A DNA stretch of 34,839 bases from an uncultured Microbacterium sp. (GCA_947503655.1 CANNEP010000030.1:1-34839); one strand, 5' to 3'; counted from the first letter of the stretch, positions 1 to 8,647 are shown. Notes: generated from the sequence alone by a model not told the origin. A program made the numbers and translations.

Positions 1-978
1 GAGCAGCACATCGATGCCGCGCACCTGCGCTGCCAGAATGTCGACCCGACCGGCGAGGGCGGGCTGCGGCCACCCGTTCAGAATGTTTTCGTCGCGCTCG
101 GCGTTTGAACCCGCGCTATCGGTGAGGCGAATCGTGATGGGTGCGGCACCTTCGTGCTCGCGCTCGCGCGCCCAGGCCGCGAGCTGACGCACCGCATCGT
201 GACTGTCGGCGAGCGCAGCCGGCACGCTCATTCCTGCCGACACCATGGTTCCGGTGCCCTCCAGCACCTCGGCGAACACCGCAATCGCGAGATCCAGCTC
301 GCGCAGTTCGCGCACATCGAGCAGAAGCCGCGTTTCGTATACGGCCGCGGCAACATACAGCTCGGTGACGGCGGCGACGGCCGAATCGACGAGTTCAGCG
401 AAATCCCACAGGTCACCGAGATGCGCGGCATGACCGAGTCGGTAGCTCACGGCGGTGACATCGTCGCGTTCGATGAGCGCCATGATGCGCTGATGATGGG
501 CCCGCGCTTCGGCATCACTGCGCGCGTTCGTTGCCGGTACGGCGAGTTCGAGCCGCGCACCACCCGCGGTAGCAGCGGCGATCGACGCATCTATCTTTTT
601 GGGTCGGGCATCGCACGTGATGTCAGCGATCAGCGTGCGCATGGCTGAGCGGACGACCGGAACCACGGGGCTGGGTAACACGGGAGCCATCGCTCCGCTC
701 GCACGGATGGCCGAGCGCACATGCCAGGGCAGGTCGGCGGGTGCTGACGGCGCTAGTCGGTGAAAGTGGGCAGCGGCGGCAGCCAGGCTGTCGGGGCGGA
801 GCACGGAGTCCACCGCTCCAAACGCAAACGCACGGCTCTGCGCATCAGCGAGAAACGCGCGCAATCCGCTCGGCGGTGGCGCGTCATCGGCCGGGACGCT
901 CGCGCGTACCCATGCGGCCGCACGGTGCGCGGCGCGGTCGTAAACCGTCGTGAGGGGGGTCGAGGCATCTTCCGCCAT
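1..978 (-). CDS. PutA-like proline dehydrogenase/P5C dehydrogenase, N-terminal part (runs off left edge)
   Basis: An uninterrupted minus-strand frame of 326 codons runs from ATG at 978 to the window edge. It aligns by eye with the proline dehydrogenase domain of actinobacterial bifunctional PutA: RAFAFGAVDSVLRPDSLAAA near the start, then a DDVTAVS block, an ELDLAIAVFAEVLE block and an LAAWARAREHEGAAPITIRL block. In the family this FAD barrel oxidises proline to pyrroline-5-carboxylate, and a C-terminal aldehyde dehydrogenase makes glutamate; that half would lie outside the window. Key family positions look eroded: the usual VSIKVS reads VSYRLG, NLDMEEY reads LLDVREL, and RVVKGAN reads RLTDSAG. 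Proline oxidation may therefore be lost or altered. The gene is divergent from the LuxR-type regulator at 1139, a common arrangement for a regulator and its target. A TAGGCT box 6 nt before the ATG supports this start and leaderless translation. Confidence 0.72.
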   Translation of the reverse strand, partial: MAEDASTPLTTVYDRAAHRAAAWVRASVPADDAPPPSGLRAFLADAQSRAFAFGAVDSVLRPDSLAAAAAHFHRLAPSAPADLPWHVRSAIRASGAMAPVLPSPVVPVVRSAMRTLIADITCDARPKKIDASIAAATAGGARLELAVPATNARSDAEARAHHQRIMALIERDDVTAVSYRLGHAAHLGDLWDFAELVDSAVAAVTELYVAAAVYETRLLLDVRELRELDLAIAVFAEVLEGTGTMVSAGMSVPAALADSHDAVRQLAAWAREREHEGAAPITIRLTDSAGSNAERDENILNGWPQPALAGRVDILAAQVRGIDVLL

Positions 979-984
979 GAATCG

Positions 985-990
985 AGCCTA
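985..990 (-). promoter_or_regulatory. -10 box of leaderless putA-like gene
   Basis: On the minus strand TAGGCT is followed by 6 nt (CGATTC) and then the ATG at 978. This TANNNT-N6-ATG geometry puts the transcription start on or next to the start codon, and there is no Shine-Dalgarno sequence. No clear -35 was identified. Confidence 0.5.
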
Positions 991-1080
991 GATTGCCCCG
1001 GTGTTAGCGAGTGTCACCACCCCGCAGAACCCGCAACCCCGCGTGTCATGATGCCCTCCCCGCAAATGCGTGCGGGCGCA

Positions 1081-1086
1081 TAAAAT
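1081..1086 (+). promoter_or_regulatory. -10 box TAAAAT of the LuxR-type regulator
   Basis: TAAAAT stands out in otherwise GC-rich DNA. Transcription would start near 1093 and leave a leader of about 46 nt before the ATG at 1139. This argues against the upstream ATG codons at 1070 and 1085, which would precede or overlap the promoter. Confidence 0.45.
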
Positions 1087-1138
1087 GGCCGGAGGGCGAC
1101 ATTTGTCGCTGCTCTTGCTTCTCTACGGGAGCTGGAAA

Positions 1139-3610
1139 ATGGCGCTGCCGGATGACTGGGAGACTCATCCTCGAGTCTGGCCCGACCGAGACACGGTCAT
1201 TCAACGCGCCTGCGACAGCCTGCAGGCGCGCAAGCACGTGATCGTTGCGGGCGATATTTTGCTTGATCGCCGCACCATCATCTCCGACATCGTGAGCAGG
1301 CTCCGTGACGTCGGTGTTGCCGTTCTCGATACCTCCGCGTCGGAGACCGTCACCAGCCCCGTTTCACCGGACACGGTCGTTGTCGTTGATCTCGGCATCA
1401 TGACCCCCGAACTTGAACAGTGGTGCACGACGCTCATCGCCCGGCGCGGTGCCACGGTGTTGGTGGCGACGCCTTCAGCTGACCCACCCAGTACGTCGGT
1501 CACCCTCGCGCAACGCTTGCGCGTAGCGCAGGCCGACGAGCTTTTTCTCGCGCCACTCACGACCGATGAGGCTCATGCGATCGTCGAAGATGTCGCGCGG
1601 CAGCACGCCATGACGCTCACCCCCGTCGAAGCGAACTGGATGGTCGCGATATGCGCCGGCAGCGCGCCACTGCTACGTGCGCTCGTCGATGATTACGCCG
1701 AAAGCGACGAGTCGTCGGTCGCGGCGTTTGGTCGCCACTCGCGCGCTGTCGCGAACGAAGCTCTCACCGAAATTCCGGCCGCGCTACTGCCGACCGCGCG
1801 CCTCGTCGCTTCCCTCCCCGGTATCGGTCGGCGGCGGCTGCGTCGTTTTGTCGACGGCCATGCCCTTGATCTCCTGACAGAAACGGCCATCGCGACGCGC
1901 GCTGACGACACGATCGTCATCAACCAAGCCATCGTGCTGGCGTTGCACCTCACGACGCCGCCGCACCTCGACAATGCCGCGATTCTGGTGGCGAATGATG
2001 TGATGACGTCTCTGGCCCTCGGAACCACGTGCACTGAAGCTGAAGTCTTGCTGGCCTCCACGATGCTGCGGGAACACCCGCACGAATTCGCCGATGTTCC
2101 ATGGGTCGACCGGTCGCGTTTGCTGTTCACCACGATGTGGTTGCAGCGCCGCGCCGGGGCTACCGACCACGCCGCGTTTGCCGCTCGCCAACTCATGTCG
2201 CAACCCGGATGGGAAGACGTCTCCGTACTGCGCAGCATCGCGCGCGGTCTTAATGAAGATCTCGAGGCGCTCTCCGCCGATATTCGTGCCGCCTCTTTCC
2301 CTCCGGAGGCCTACGACCTCACGCTGCCGTGGGTGCAGTGTCTGTCACTCCCCTTGACCCGCGACAGCGAAGCCACGCGCTGGGCCATGGACCTCACCGA
2401 CGGCCCGATCGCCTCGCCCGCCGATGCCGCCGTTATCACGGCCCTGCGAACCGTCATGCGTGCCGCTCGCGCCCTGCAAGAACAAGACCTCTCGTTGGCA
2501 CGCACCCTCGTCACCGACGTCTTGCTCGCCGAGGGCGCCCCCGACGCCACCCGGCTGCGCGGCATCATCATCCTCGGTGCGGCGGCTAGCTTAGATGCCG
2601 ACGGCCCCAATATCGCTCGTTTCGTCAAGCACGTCTTGGGCATAACACTCTCACAGTCTGAGCCCGGCCTGACACACGACCTTGCCCGCCGAGGTCTGGA
2701 CGATGCGCTCCTGCTGTGCGCACTGACCCTCGCATCCGTCGGCGCTCCCACTCCGCCAGGACTGTTCGCTGCGATCGACCAGCGTACGCATGCGGCGGCA
2801 GTGACAGAGGATCATCCCGCACTGATTCGCATGGCACTCACCCGGTTGACGACAGAGCGCGATGAGGCGAACACCACCGGAACAATGCGGTTTCTGCGCC
2901 ACCTCAACCGCACGGACTTGAGCGCGTGGGTGCTCGGTCGGTTTGGCGGCGATCCGGCAGAGCCGCCCCGGTATTTGGTGAGCGGAACGTTCATGGAGCA
3001 TGCGCTGAGTTCGTCACGACTGCTCAGCACGCTCGCCACGCGCGGCCCCGAGAGTCTCGCCGCGCGCTGGAGCACTTACCCGACGGCCGGTACGCCGTTT
3101 CGCACGATCTGTGAGGCGTACCTTGACCTCACCGTGCACAAGACCACGCCAGACATCGACGCCGCGACGATCGCCGGCCTTGACCTGCCCGAGGGGTCAA
3201 TCCTGGCTGCCGTTCGCGATCACACCGTGGGCTTGTTGCAAAACGACCCGACGACACTGACGAAAGCGCTCCACGCCTTCATCGCGACGCACGCGTGGGA
3301 GTGTGCGCGCGTTGTTAATCGTGATTTGGCCACAGTCACCGCCGACGACCCGTCGTGGGCGAAAAAGGTGAAGGCTGGCCAGCGCCTGTTGCAGTCTGAA
3401 ATGCGTTCGGTTGCGGCCGCCCAAGCTTCGCTCACGCCACGCGAACGCCAAATCATGCGGCTCGCGTCACAGGGACTGCGCAATAAGCAGATTGCCGAAG
3501 AACTGTACGTCTCCGTGCGAACAGTCGAAAGCCACCTCTACCGCGCCCTCCACAAGCTCTCCGCGGTGCGCGAGGAGCTCACCGACGGCGTCGAGGCCTC
3601 CTCCTCCTAG
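1139..3610 (+). CDS. Large LuxR-family transcriptional regulator
   Basis: An 823-aa protein with a C-terminal LuxR/GerE helix-turn-helix at about residues 765-815 (LTPRERQIMRLASQGLRNKQ, then VSVRTVESHL). The long N-terminal part resembles the ATPase plus helical-repeat architecture of large LuxR regulators. At the expected P-loop, residues 34-45 read VIVAGDILLDRR, without the G-x4-GK[ST] Walker A motif. A Walker-B-like VVVVDLG follows at 80-86, and a DEAHAIVED...ICAGSAPLLRALVDDYAE segment looks like a lid or sensor region. Nucleotide binding is thus doubtful. The start at 1139 is preferred over in-frame ATGs at 1070 and 1085 because a GGGAG ribosome site precedes it and a TAAAAT box lies upstream. 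It is divergent from the PutA-like gene, which it may control. Its TAG stop overlaps the stop of the convergent thioesterase in the palindrome CTAG. Confidence 0.85.
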   Translation: MALPDDWETHPRVWPDRDTVIQRACDSLQARKHVIVAGDILLDRRTIISDIVSRLRDVGVAVLDTSASETVTSPVSPDTVVVVDLGIMTPELEQWCTTLIARRGATVLVATPSADPPSTSVTLAQRLRVAQADELFLAPLTTDEAHAIVEDVARQHAMTLTPVEANWMVAICAGSAPLLRALVDDYAESDESSVAAFGRHSRAVANEALTEIPAALLPTARLVASLPGIGRRRLRRFVDGHALDLLTETAIATRADDTIVINQAIVLALHLTTPPHLDNAAILVANDVMTSLALGTTCTEAEVLLASTMLREHPHEFADVPWVDRSRLLFTTMWLQRRAGATDHAAFAARQLMSQPGWEDVSVLRSIARGLNEDLEALSADIRAASFPPEAYDLTLPWVQCLSLPLTRDSEATRWAMDLTDGPIASPADAAVITALRTVMRAARALQEQDLSLARTLVTDVLLAEGAPDATRLRGIIILGAAASLDADGPNIARFVKHVLGITLSQSEPGLTHDLARRGLDDALLLCALTLASVGAPTPPGLFAAIDQRTHAAAVTEDHPALIRMALTRLTTERDEANTTGTMRFLRHLNRTDLSAWVLGRFGGDPAEPPRYLVSGTFMEHALSSSRLLSTLATRGPESLAARWSTYPTAGTPFRTICEAYLDLTVHKTTPDIDAATIAGLDLPEGSILAAVRDHTVGLLQNDPTTLTKALHAFIATHAWECARVVNRDLATVTADDPSWAKKVKAGQRLLQSEMRSVAAAQASLTPRERQIMRLASQGLRNKQIAEELYVSVRTVESHLYRALHKLSAVREELTDGVEASSS

Positions 3611-4170
3611 TCGCGCCACTCGCTCGGAGCCGGCTGACGGGTCGACGGTAGCGCCGACGCGACCGCCCATTCGTGCACCCAGTCAGCAATATCCGGAATC
3701 ATGTCCGGCTCACCCACCGCAGCAAACAGCTCCTCGTGAGTGACGGTTCCGCCGCCCCGCTTCAGCATGCGGGCACGCACGATAACGGAGGCATAAATCT
3801 CGCCGTTCACGACGGCACGGTGTTCCATGTAAATCGCACGGTCGTCGTGGCCGAGCAGGCGCGACTCGACGTCGAAGCGCTGCCAGAGCTCGAGAGACTT
3901 GCGGAACGTGATGGTTTCGGCTGACACCACGGCGTACCAGTTCTGCTTCTTCATGACGTCAGACATGCCGGTACGCACCAGCAGATCCCAGCGCCCGAGA
4001 TCAAACAACGACAGGTAGCGGCCGTTGTTCATGTGGCGCAAGATGTCGATGTCAGTGGGCAACGTCGTGAGACGAATTGTCGTCACCGCACGCGGTTCCA
4101 CGCGCCCTTCGCGGCGCACTCGGCGCCTGGCCAGAAAGAAGAACAACAGCGTTCGCCACATCACGTTCAC
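3607..4170 (-). CDS. Hotdog-fold acyl-CoA thioesterase family protein
   Basis: A 187-aa protein with the signature of 4HBT_2/THEM6-like hotdog thioesterases: LPTDIDILRHMNNGRYLSLF at residues 37-56, followed by DLGRWDLLVRTG. Members hydrolyse acyl-CoA or acyl-ACP thioesters; the substrate cannot be read from the sequence. The N-terminus MNVMWRTLLFFFLARRR is hydrophobic, then basic, as in relatives, which supports the GTG start at 4170. A TAGCAT box lies 8 nt upstream of that GTG, so the transcript has almost no leader. The Asp-containing segment PTDID and the HMNNG loop are intact. The gene is convergent with the LuxR gene and shares its stop palindrome. It is divergent from the GNAT gene over 100 nt. 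Confidence 0.8.
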   Translation of the reverse strand: MNVMWRTLLFFFLARRRVRREGRVEPRAVTTIRLTTLPTDIDILRHMNNGRYLSLFDLGRWDLLVRTGMSDVMKKQNWYAVVSAETITFRKSLELWQRFDVESRLLGHDDRAIYMEHRAVVNGEIYASVIVRARMLKRGGGTVTHEELFAAVGEPDMIPDIADWVHEWAVASALPSTRQPAPSEWRD

Positions 4171-4178
4171 GAGGGGTG

Positions 4179-4184
4179 ATGCTA
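4179..4184 (-). promoter_or_regulatory. -10 box TAGCAT of the thioesterase gene
   Basis: On the minus strand TAGCAT is followed by 8 nt and then the GTG start at 4170. The spacing predicts a leader of 0-2 nt. No Shine-Dalgarno sequence is present. Confidence 0.4.
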
Positions 4185-4258
4185 TCCGGGTTTCGCGGAA
4201 TGACGCGAATTACTGTGTGGGAATGGCCACCGATTTCACGTTCTGGCACCTGTCGGTT

Positions 4259-4264
4259 TAGAGT
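4259..4264 (+). promoter_or_regulatory. -10 box of leaderless GNAT gene
   Basis: TAGAGT is followed by CTGGCC and then ATG at 4271, exactly the TANNNT-N6-ATG arrangement seen at several genes in this window. There is no ribosome-binding site. Confidence 0.5.
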
Positions 4265-4270
4265 CTGGCC

Positions 4271-4777
4271 ATGGAAGCCGAGCTGCAGACCAATGTCGTT
4301 GTTCGTCCCGTCCGTGTCAGCGACGCCGAGGCTATTGGGCGTGTGCACGCGACCACGTGGCACGAGACGTACGATCACCTGATCAGTACCGCCGCCCTGG
4401 AGAACGTTTCTCCTCGGCGCCTCGCGGAGCTTTGGACGTCGTGGGCCGCACAGGGCCCGGAGTACGTTCAGTGCGCCGCACTCGTTGACGGAGAAGTTGT
4501 CGGTTTTGCCGGCTCAGGTCCTGCGCGTGATGAAGACGCCCCGCGCGAACGTGAGCTGTACTTCATCTACCTCCTTCACGCTTATCACAGCACGGGAATC
4601 GGACAACAACTGTTCAATGCGGTCGTCCCCGACGGGCAACCGCTCTACCTGTGGGTCGCCGAGGACAACCCTCGCGCTCACCGGTTCTACCAGCGCAACG
4701 GCTTTACCGCCGATGGGGCCAAGCACACCGAGCCCTTCCTTGGTGAGAGCCTGACCGAGGTGCGTCTGGTTCGTTGA
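4271..4777 (+). CDS. GNAT-family N-acetyltransferase
   Basis: A 168-aa single-domain GNAT protein. The N-terminal strand VVVRPVRVSDAEAIGRVH is the typical beta1-alpha1 of the fold. VDGEVVGFAGSG forms the beta2-beta3 region, and ELYFIYLLHAYHSTGIGQQL near residue 105 contains the acetyl-CoA pyrophosphate loop (Q/R-x2-G-x-G/A form, here HSTGIG). LYLWVAEDNPRAHRFYQRNG is motif B with the conserved N-x-R-A-x-x-F-Y. Family members acetylate amines of small molecules or proteins; the acceptor is unknown. It lies immediately upstream of the orphan CofE fragment, about 40 nt away, but a functional link is not evident. The start is supported by the leaderless -10 geometry. Confidence 0.85.
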   Translation: MEAELQTNVVVRPVRVSDAEAIGRVHATTWHETYDHLISTAALENVSPRRLAELWTSWAAQGPEYVQCAALVDGEVVGFAGSGPARDEDAPRERELYFIYLLHAYHSTGIGQQLFNAVVPDGQPLYLWVAEDNPRAHRFYQRNGFTADGAKHTEPFLGESLTEVRLVR

Positions 4778-4819
4778 TGCTCCAGATTTGGGCACTCGAT
4801 AACATCGGTGAGATCACGC

Positions 4820-5209
4820 ATGGTGCAGGTCGGCGTGATTGTTTCGGACACCCTGGGCCGCGCGTGGCGTGAGGGGCAAACCGACCAAGCCATTGGCGCA
4901 GCCGGTATCTATGTTTTTGAAGACCTGCGTGGTTCCGTCGACGCCGAAGGCCGCCCACTCGTGGTGACGATGCCGTGCGTTGCCGATGAGCTCGCCAGCG
5001 CAACCGATCTCGTGAAGGGCAAGACGTCACGCAAGCCGGTTGCGATTGTGCGTGGCCGTGGTGACCTCGTCGGCTCGCTCGACCTGCCCGGTGCGCGTTC
5101 GATTGTGCGGGCGCTCGAGAACGACATGTTCCACACCGAAAGCGCTGAGGCCTACGCCGAAGGATTCGACGCAGGCCTCAAGGCTTCTCAAAGTGACGCT
5201 GACGCTTAG
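4820..5209 (+). CDS. Orphan C-terminal half of coenzyme F420-0:L-glutamate ligase (CofE/FbiB-like)
   Basis: A 129-aa protein that matches only the C-terminal half of CofE/FbiB, which adds glutamate to F420-0 using GTP. Visible family blocks are [69 protein letters not shown] and a tail [16 protein letters not shown] followed by AEAYAEG. Full CofE is about 250 aa. The N-terminal half, which forms much of the fold and active site, is absent, and upstream is an intact GNAT gene 43 nt away. Either it is a 5'-truncated remnant or a standalone domain with another role. ATG 4820 follows GGTGAG; an in-frame GTG at 4808 is the alternative start. Codon use is normal and the frame is open, so decay is not advanced. 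Its stop overlaps that of the convergent cytochrome gene by 3 nt. Confidence 0.7.
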   Translation: MVQVGVIVSDTLGRAWREGQTDQAIGAAGIYVFEDLRGSVDAEGRPLVVTMPCVADELASATDLVKGKTSRKPVAIVRGRGDLVGSLDLPGARSIVRALENDMFHTESAEAYAEGFDAGLKASQSDADA

Positions 5210-6882
5210 CGGGCGCTGACCTTTCCGAACAGCTTCGCGATCGGGGCGATCACGAGCGGTCGGGCCGCGAACCAGGCGCCAACCATGACGCAGAGTCCGG
5301 CGAAGAACAGCCAGAAGCCGGTCCAGCTGATTTCATCCGTGCCACCGAACATGTGGTTCAGGTTGCGGAGCGCTCCGGTGGCGAACACCAGGAACACGTG
5401 AATGATGATGAACAGCACGAAGAACAGCATCGTCGGCAGGTGCAGCGCACGCGCCACCTCAACCGGGTAGAGCTTGTTCAGCTTCGCAGCGTTCTTGGGC
5501 CACAGGTTGCTCATGCGAACACCGGTGATGATCGCGACCGGAGCTGCGATAAACACGACCGTGAAGTACATCAGCTGCTGGATGCTGTTGTAGTTGACCC
5601 AACCGTGCTCGGTCGGCCAGTCCAGCGAAACGTACTGCAGGATCGCCGACAGCGCGTTCGGGAAGACTTCCCAGCTCGTCGGCACGATGCGTACCCAGTG
5701 GCCACTGACGAACAGCAGCACCACGAATACGATGCCGTTGATGACCCACAGCAGGTCGAGCGACTGGTGCAGCCACAGCGTCAGGCTGATCTTGCCCTTG
5801 CCGTCGGTCGAGCGCTTGGGTGTCCAGAAGGCGCTCGGACGGCGGTCTGTGCGCACCGTCCATCCGGAACGGATGATGAGCAGCATCAGGAACATGTTGA
5901 AGTAGTGCTGCCACTGCGCCCACACCGGGAAGCCCGGCTGCGAGCCCTCAGGCAGGTCGTACTCACCCGGGAACGCCGTCATGAAGTCTTGCATGAACGG
6001 CAGGCTGAGCAGCAGGCGCACGGTGATCACGGCCATCGCCGCGGCGCCGAGCAGGGCGCCACCGGCGAGCACGACGATGCCCGCCCACTGCCAGAACGTG
6101 AACTTGCCGTAGCGACGCGCATCGCGCTTCACGACCGGAACGTTCGCGTACTTGCCCGGGAACACCGTCTGCTTGAACGGCAACGGCGTGGAAACGTCGT
6201 AACCCTTTGCCGAAACAACAGCGGCTGCCGGAACCTCGGCTGCAGCGGGTGCGCCAGCTGCGGGCTCGGGGGCTTCCGTTGCGAGAGTTGCGGGTGCGGT
6301 GCCTTCGGCCGCGGGAGCAACGACCAGCGGTCGTGCAACCGAGCCTGCGGGCGGCCAGCCTTCGCCGGCGGCAACGCGCGGGAGTCCGCGACGGAGCGCA
6401 ACGGCCTCGCGCTGGATAACAGCGGCGGCGGGAGCGGACGTAGCGGGAGCTGCAACAACCGGAGCAGCGGCGGCGGGCACCTCAGCGGCAGGAGCCACGG
6501 CCTCAGCAACCGGCGCAGCCGCAGCGGGCACCGCACCTGCGGGCGCAGAGCCTGCGGGCGGCCACGGGTCACCACCGGCAACGCGCGGGAGTCCGCGACG
6601 CAGCGTAGCGCCACCGGCAGCAGCAGCCACGGGCGCCGCGGCAACCGGAGCCGCAGCAGCTGGAGCCGACACAGCCTCAGCAACGGGAGCTTCCGCAACC
6701 ACAGCGGCAGCCGGAGCTTCCGTAGCAGCCGCAGCCACTGGTTCCGCTACCGCCGCCACCGGCGTTTCAGCCTCAGCAACCGGCACCTCAACACCGACGG
6801 GAGCGTCGCCCCCGGCGGGCCAGGGGGCTCCGCCGGCCACGCGGGGCAAGCCTCGCCTGATCGAACGGCTATAGGTCGCCAT
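5206..6882 (-). CDS. Membrane cytochrome b with repeat-bearing Ala/Pro-rich N-terminal extension
   Basis: A 558-aa protein. Residues 1-255 are an Ala/Pro/Val/Glu-rich, probably disordered cytoplasmic region containing three copies of RRGLPRVA-[GA]-G-x2-WP at about residues 9-25, 94-110 and 160-176. The rest has about six transmembrane helices (near 262-285, 327, 384, 440, 487 and 527). Histidines in or next to helices ([35 protein letters not shown]) fit heme b ligation, as in the cytochrome b561 / formate dehydrogenase gamma superfamily. ATG 6882 lies 2 nt after the etfA stop, so it is co-transcribed with etfBA. A plausible role is passing electrons from reduced ETF, directly or through a partner, to menaquinone; this is inference. 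It ends tail-to-tail with the CofE-like gene. Confident as a b-type membrane cytochrome; function unproven. Confidence 0.78.
   Translation of the reverse strand: MATYSRSIRRGLPRVAGGAPWPAGGDAPVGVEVPVAEAETPVAAVAEPVAAAATEAPAAAVVAEAPVAEAVSAPAAAAPVAAAPVAAAAGGATLRRGLPRVAGGDPWPPAGSAPAGAVPAAAAPVAEAVAPAAEVPAAAAPVVAAPATSAPAAAVIQREAVALRRGLPRVAAGEGWPPAGSVARPLVVAPAAEGTAPATLATEAPEPAAGAPAAAEVPAAAVVSAKGYDVSTPLPFKQTVFPGKYANVPVVKRDARRYGKFTFWQWAGIVVLAGGALLGAAAMAVITVRLLLSLPFMQDFMTAFPGEYDLPEGSQPGFPVWAQWQHYFNMFLMLLIIRSGWTVRTDRRPSAFWTPKRSTDGKGKISLTLWLHQSLDLLWVINGIVFVVLLFVSGHWVRIVPTSWEVFPNALSAILQYVSLDWPTEHGWVNYNSIQQLMYFTVVFIAAPVAIITGVRMSNLWPKNAAKLNKLYPVEVARALHLPTMLFFVLFIIIHVFLVFATGALRNLNHMFGGTDEISWTGFWLFFAGLCVMVGAWFAARPLVIAPIAKLFGKVSAR
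6341..6393 (-). repeat. 53-bp direct repeat, copy 1, inside the cytochrome b gene
   Basis: This segment encodes one [13 protein letters not shown] unit. It is nearly identical at DNA level to 6548-6600: both begin gagcctgcgggcggcca and end caacgcgcgggagtccgcga plus cg, differing only in the middle. The similarity at the nucleotide level suggests recent duplication or gene conversion of the protein repeat. Confidence 0.8.
6548..6600 (-). repeat. 53-bp direct repeat, copy 2, inside the cytochrome b gene
   Basis: Second copy of the repeat at 6341-6393, encoding the [17 protein letters not shown] unit. A third, more diverged unit encoding [17 protein letters not shown] is at the very 5' end of the gene (about 6808-6858). 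Confidence 0.8.
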
Positions 6883-6884
6883 AC

Positions 6885-7859
6885 TTACTTCTTCCGGGCC
6901 TCGAGCGCGGTGATCAACTGCGGAACCACGGTGAAGAGGTCACCGACGATGCCGAAGTCGGCGATGTCGAAGATCGGAGCTTCGCCGTCCTTGTTGATCG
7001 CGACAATCGTCTTAGCCGTCTGCATGCCGGCGCGGTGCTGGATGGCACCGGAAATGCCGAGTGCGACGTACAGCTGCGGCGAGACCGAGACACCGGTCTG
7101 TCCGACCTGGTGCGACTGCGGGATGTAGCCGGCGTCGACAGCGGCGCGCGAAGCACCGATCGCGGCGCCCAGGGCGTCAGCAAGCTGCTCGACGAGAACG
7201 AACTTCTCTTGCGAGCCGAGGCCACGACCACCGGAGACAACCTTCGCGGCGCCACGGAGTTCGGGGCGCGACGACTCAACGACCTCTTCGGCAACCGAAT
7301 CGATCGTGGCGGCAGGCTTACCCGACGCGGTGACCGCGAGGGTCTCTGAGGCGAGAGGCTTCTCGTCAGCGCGAGCGTCGATGGCGCCCTGGCGTACGGT
7401 CACGACAAGCGGACCAAACGTTGCGGCCGACGACGAGTTGAACGCGCCACCGTAGACCGAGTGCTCAGCGACGACGCCTTCGCCATCGCGCGAGACACCC
7501 ACGGCGTCAACGGCGATTGCGGCGTTGGCACGCACGGCGAAGCGACCAGCGATGTCGCGGCCGTCGATCGAGTGCGACAGCAGCACGGCGTCGGGCTTCA
7601 CTGCGTCTGCCGCGGCAGCCACGGCGTCAACGGCCGCAACGTTGAGCGCCTGCGCGTCGGAACCTTCTGTCACGAGCACGTGTGCGGCACCGAGGCGTGC
7701 GGCCTCGGCTGCGGCGTCAGCGGAACCGTTCACGATGAGTGCGACGGGGGTTCCGACGCCGGAAGCGGCGCCGAGGAGTCCGGCGGCTGCACCCGTGAGG
7801 GCACCAGCGGTCGTCGTCTCGAGAACGACAAGAATGGAGTCTGCGGGATAGTTCGTCAT
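6885..7859 (-). CDS. etfA: Electron transfer flavoprotein alpha subunit
   Basis: A 324-aa EtfA, the FAD-carrying subunit of the soluble heterodimer that collects electrons from acyl-CoA dehydrogenases. The C-terminal FAD domain is clear: [63 protein letters not shown], and [20 protein letters not shown]. The usual GQTGK reads GQTGV; the remainder is canonical. ATG 7859 (MTNYPADS) follows a GTGAGGA ribosome site that overlaps the etfB stop. A GTG at 7874 would also overlap the etfB stop and is the alternative start. It sits between etfB and the cytochrome gene in one operon. Likely electron donors include the acyl-CoA dehydrogenase at 11129-12280. Confidence 0.95.
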   Translation of the reverse strand: MTNYPADSILVVLETTTAGALTGAAAGLLGAASGVGTPVALIVNGSADAAAEAARLGAAHVLVTEGSDAQALNVAAVDAVAAAADAVKPDAVLLSHSIDGRDIAGRFAVRANAAIAVDAVGVSRDGEGVVAEHSVYGGAFNSSSAATFGPLVVTVRQGAIDARADEKPLASETLAVTASGKPAATIDSVAEEVVESSRPELRGAAKVVSGGRGLGSQEKFVLVEQLADALGAAIGASRAAVDAGYIPQSHQVGQTGVSVSPQLYVALGISGAIQHRAGMQTAKTIVAINKDGEAPIFDIADFGIVGDLFTVVPQLITALEARKK

Positions 7860-7870
7860 TGCTCTCGTCC

Positions 7871-8647
7871 TCACACCAGTCGGTTCTGGATCAGGAACTC
7901 AGCAAGCTTGGTGCCTGCGTCGCCCTCGTCCACGATCTTGACGCCAGCATCACGCGGCGGGCGCTCGGCGACCGTCAGCATGATGGAGTGTGCCTGCGAC
8001 AGGTCATCGGCATCGACGTTGAGGTCTGCCAGCGACAGCGTCTCGAACGGCTTCTTCTTCGCCGCCATGATGCCCTTGAAGTTGGGGAAACGCGCGTCGG
8101 GCAGTGCCTCAGAAATCGAGATGACGGCGGGCAGTGCTGCCGAAACCGTCTGCGAGCCGCCATCGATCGGGCGCGTACCGGTGACACCGGAGTCGCTGAT
8201 CGTCACCGTCGACAGGCCCGTCGCCGAGACAGCACCGAGGATTTCAGCGATCATGGCCGGAACCATGCCGCCGGAGCCGTCCGTCGACGTGTTGCCGGCG
8301 ATGACCAGGTCGTAACCGGTCTTTTCGATAGCGGCAGCAAGCACCTGGGCCGTCAGGCGCAGGTCGGCACCAAGAAGCTTCTCGTCTGCGATCTGCACGG
8401 CGCTCGCAGCACCCATCGCGAGACCCTTGCGGATCGTTGCGGCGGCACCGTCGTGCGACATCGACAGCACGACAACGTCAGTACCAGCGTTGGCGTCGGC
8501 GTAGGAGAGAGCAACCTCAAGGGCGCGTTCGCCAATCTCGTCGAGCACCGCCTCGCTTGCACCGCGGTCGGCGAGACCAGTTTCTAGATTTAGCTTGCGG
8601 TCACCATAGGTGTCAGGGACTTCCTTGACCAGGACGATGATCTTCAT
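7871..8647 (-). CDS. etfB: Electron transfer flavoprotein beta subunit
   Basis: A 258-aa EtfB, which binds AMP or a second nucleotide and forms the electron transfer flavoprotein with EtfA. It begins [20 protein letters not shown], contains the family segments [51 protein letters not shown] and the recognition-loop region [20 protein letters not shown]. The length is typical. The start is fixed by a strong GAGGAGGAG ribosome site. It is the first gene of etfB-etfA-cytochrome b and is divergent from the MarR gene, with several palindromes in the 195-nt intergenic region. Confidence 0.95.
   Translation of the reverse strand: MKIIVLVKEVPDTYGDRKLNLETGLADRGASEAVLDEIGERALEVALSYADANAGTDVVVLSMSHDGAAATIRKGLAMGAASAVQIADEKLLGADLRLTAQVLAAAIEKTGYDLVIAGNTSTDGSGGMVPAMIAEILGAVSATGLSTVTISDSGVTGTRPIDGGSQTVSAALPAVISISEALPDARFPNFKGIMAAKKKPFETLSLADLNVDADDLSQAHSIMLTVAERPPRDAGVKIVDEGDAGTKLAEFLIQNRLV

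Noticed and set aside
331..346. GTATAC in TTCGTATACGG as another operator copy
   Set aside because: It lies inside the PutA-like coding region and lacks the flanking T/A symmetry of the promoter copies.
1070..1138. Upstream ATG codons at 1070 and 1085 as starts of the LuxR-type regulator
   Set aside because: They precede or overlap the TAAAAT box and lack a ribosome site; ATG 1139 follows GGGAG and begins conserved-looking sequence.
5353..7128. Long plus-strand open frame (591 codons) opposite the cytochrome b and etfA genes
   Set aside because: It is the antisense of two clear genes, its product is a low-complexity Arg/His/Gly/Ser-rich translation, and it has no family resemblance.
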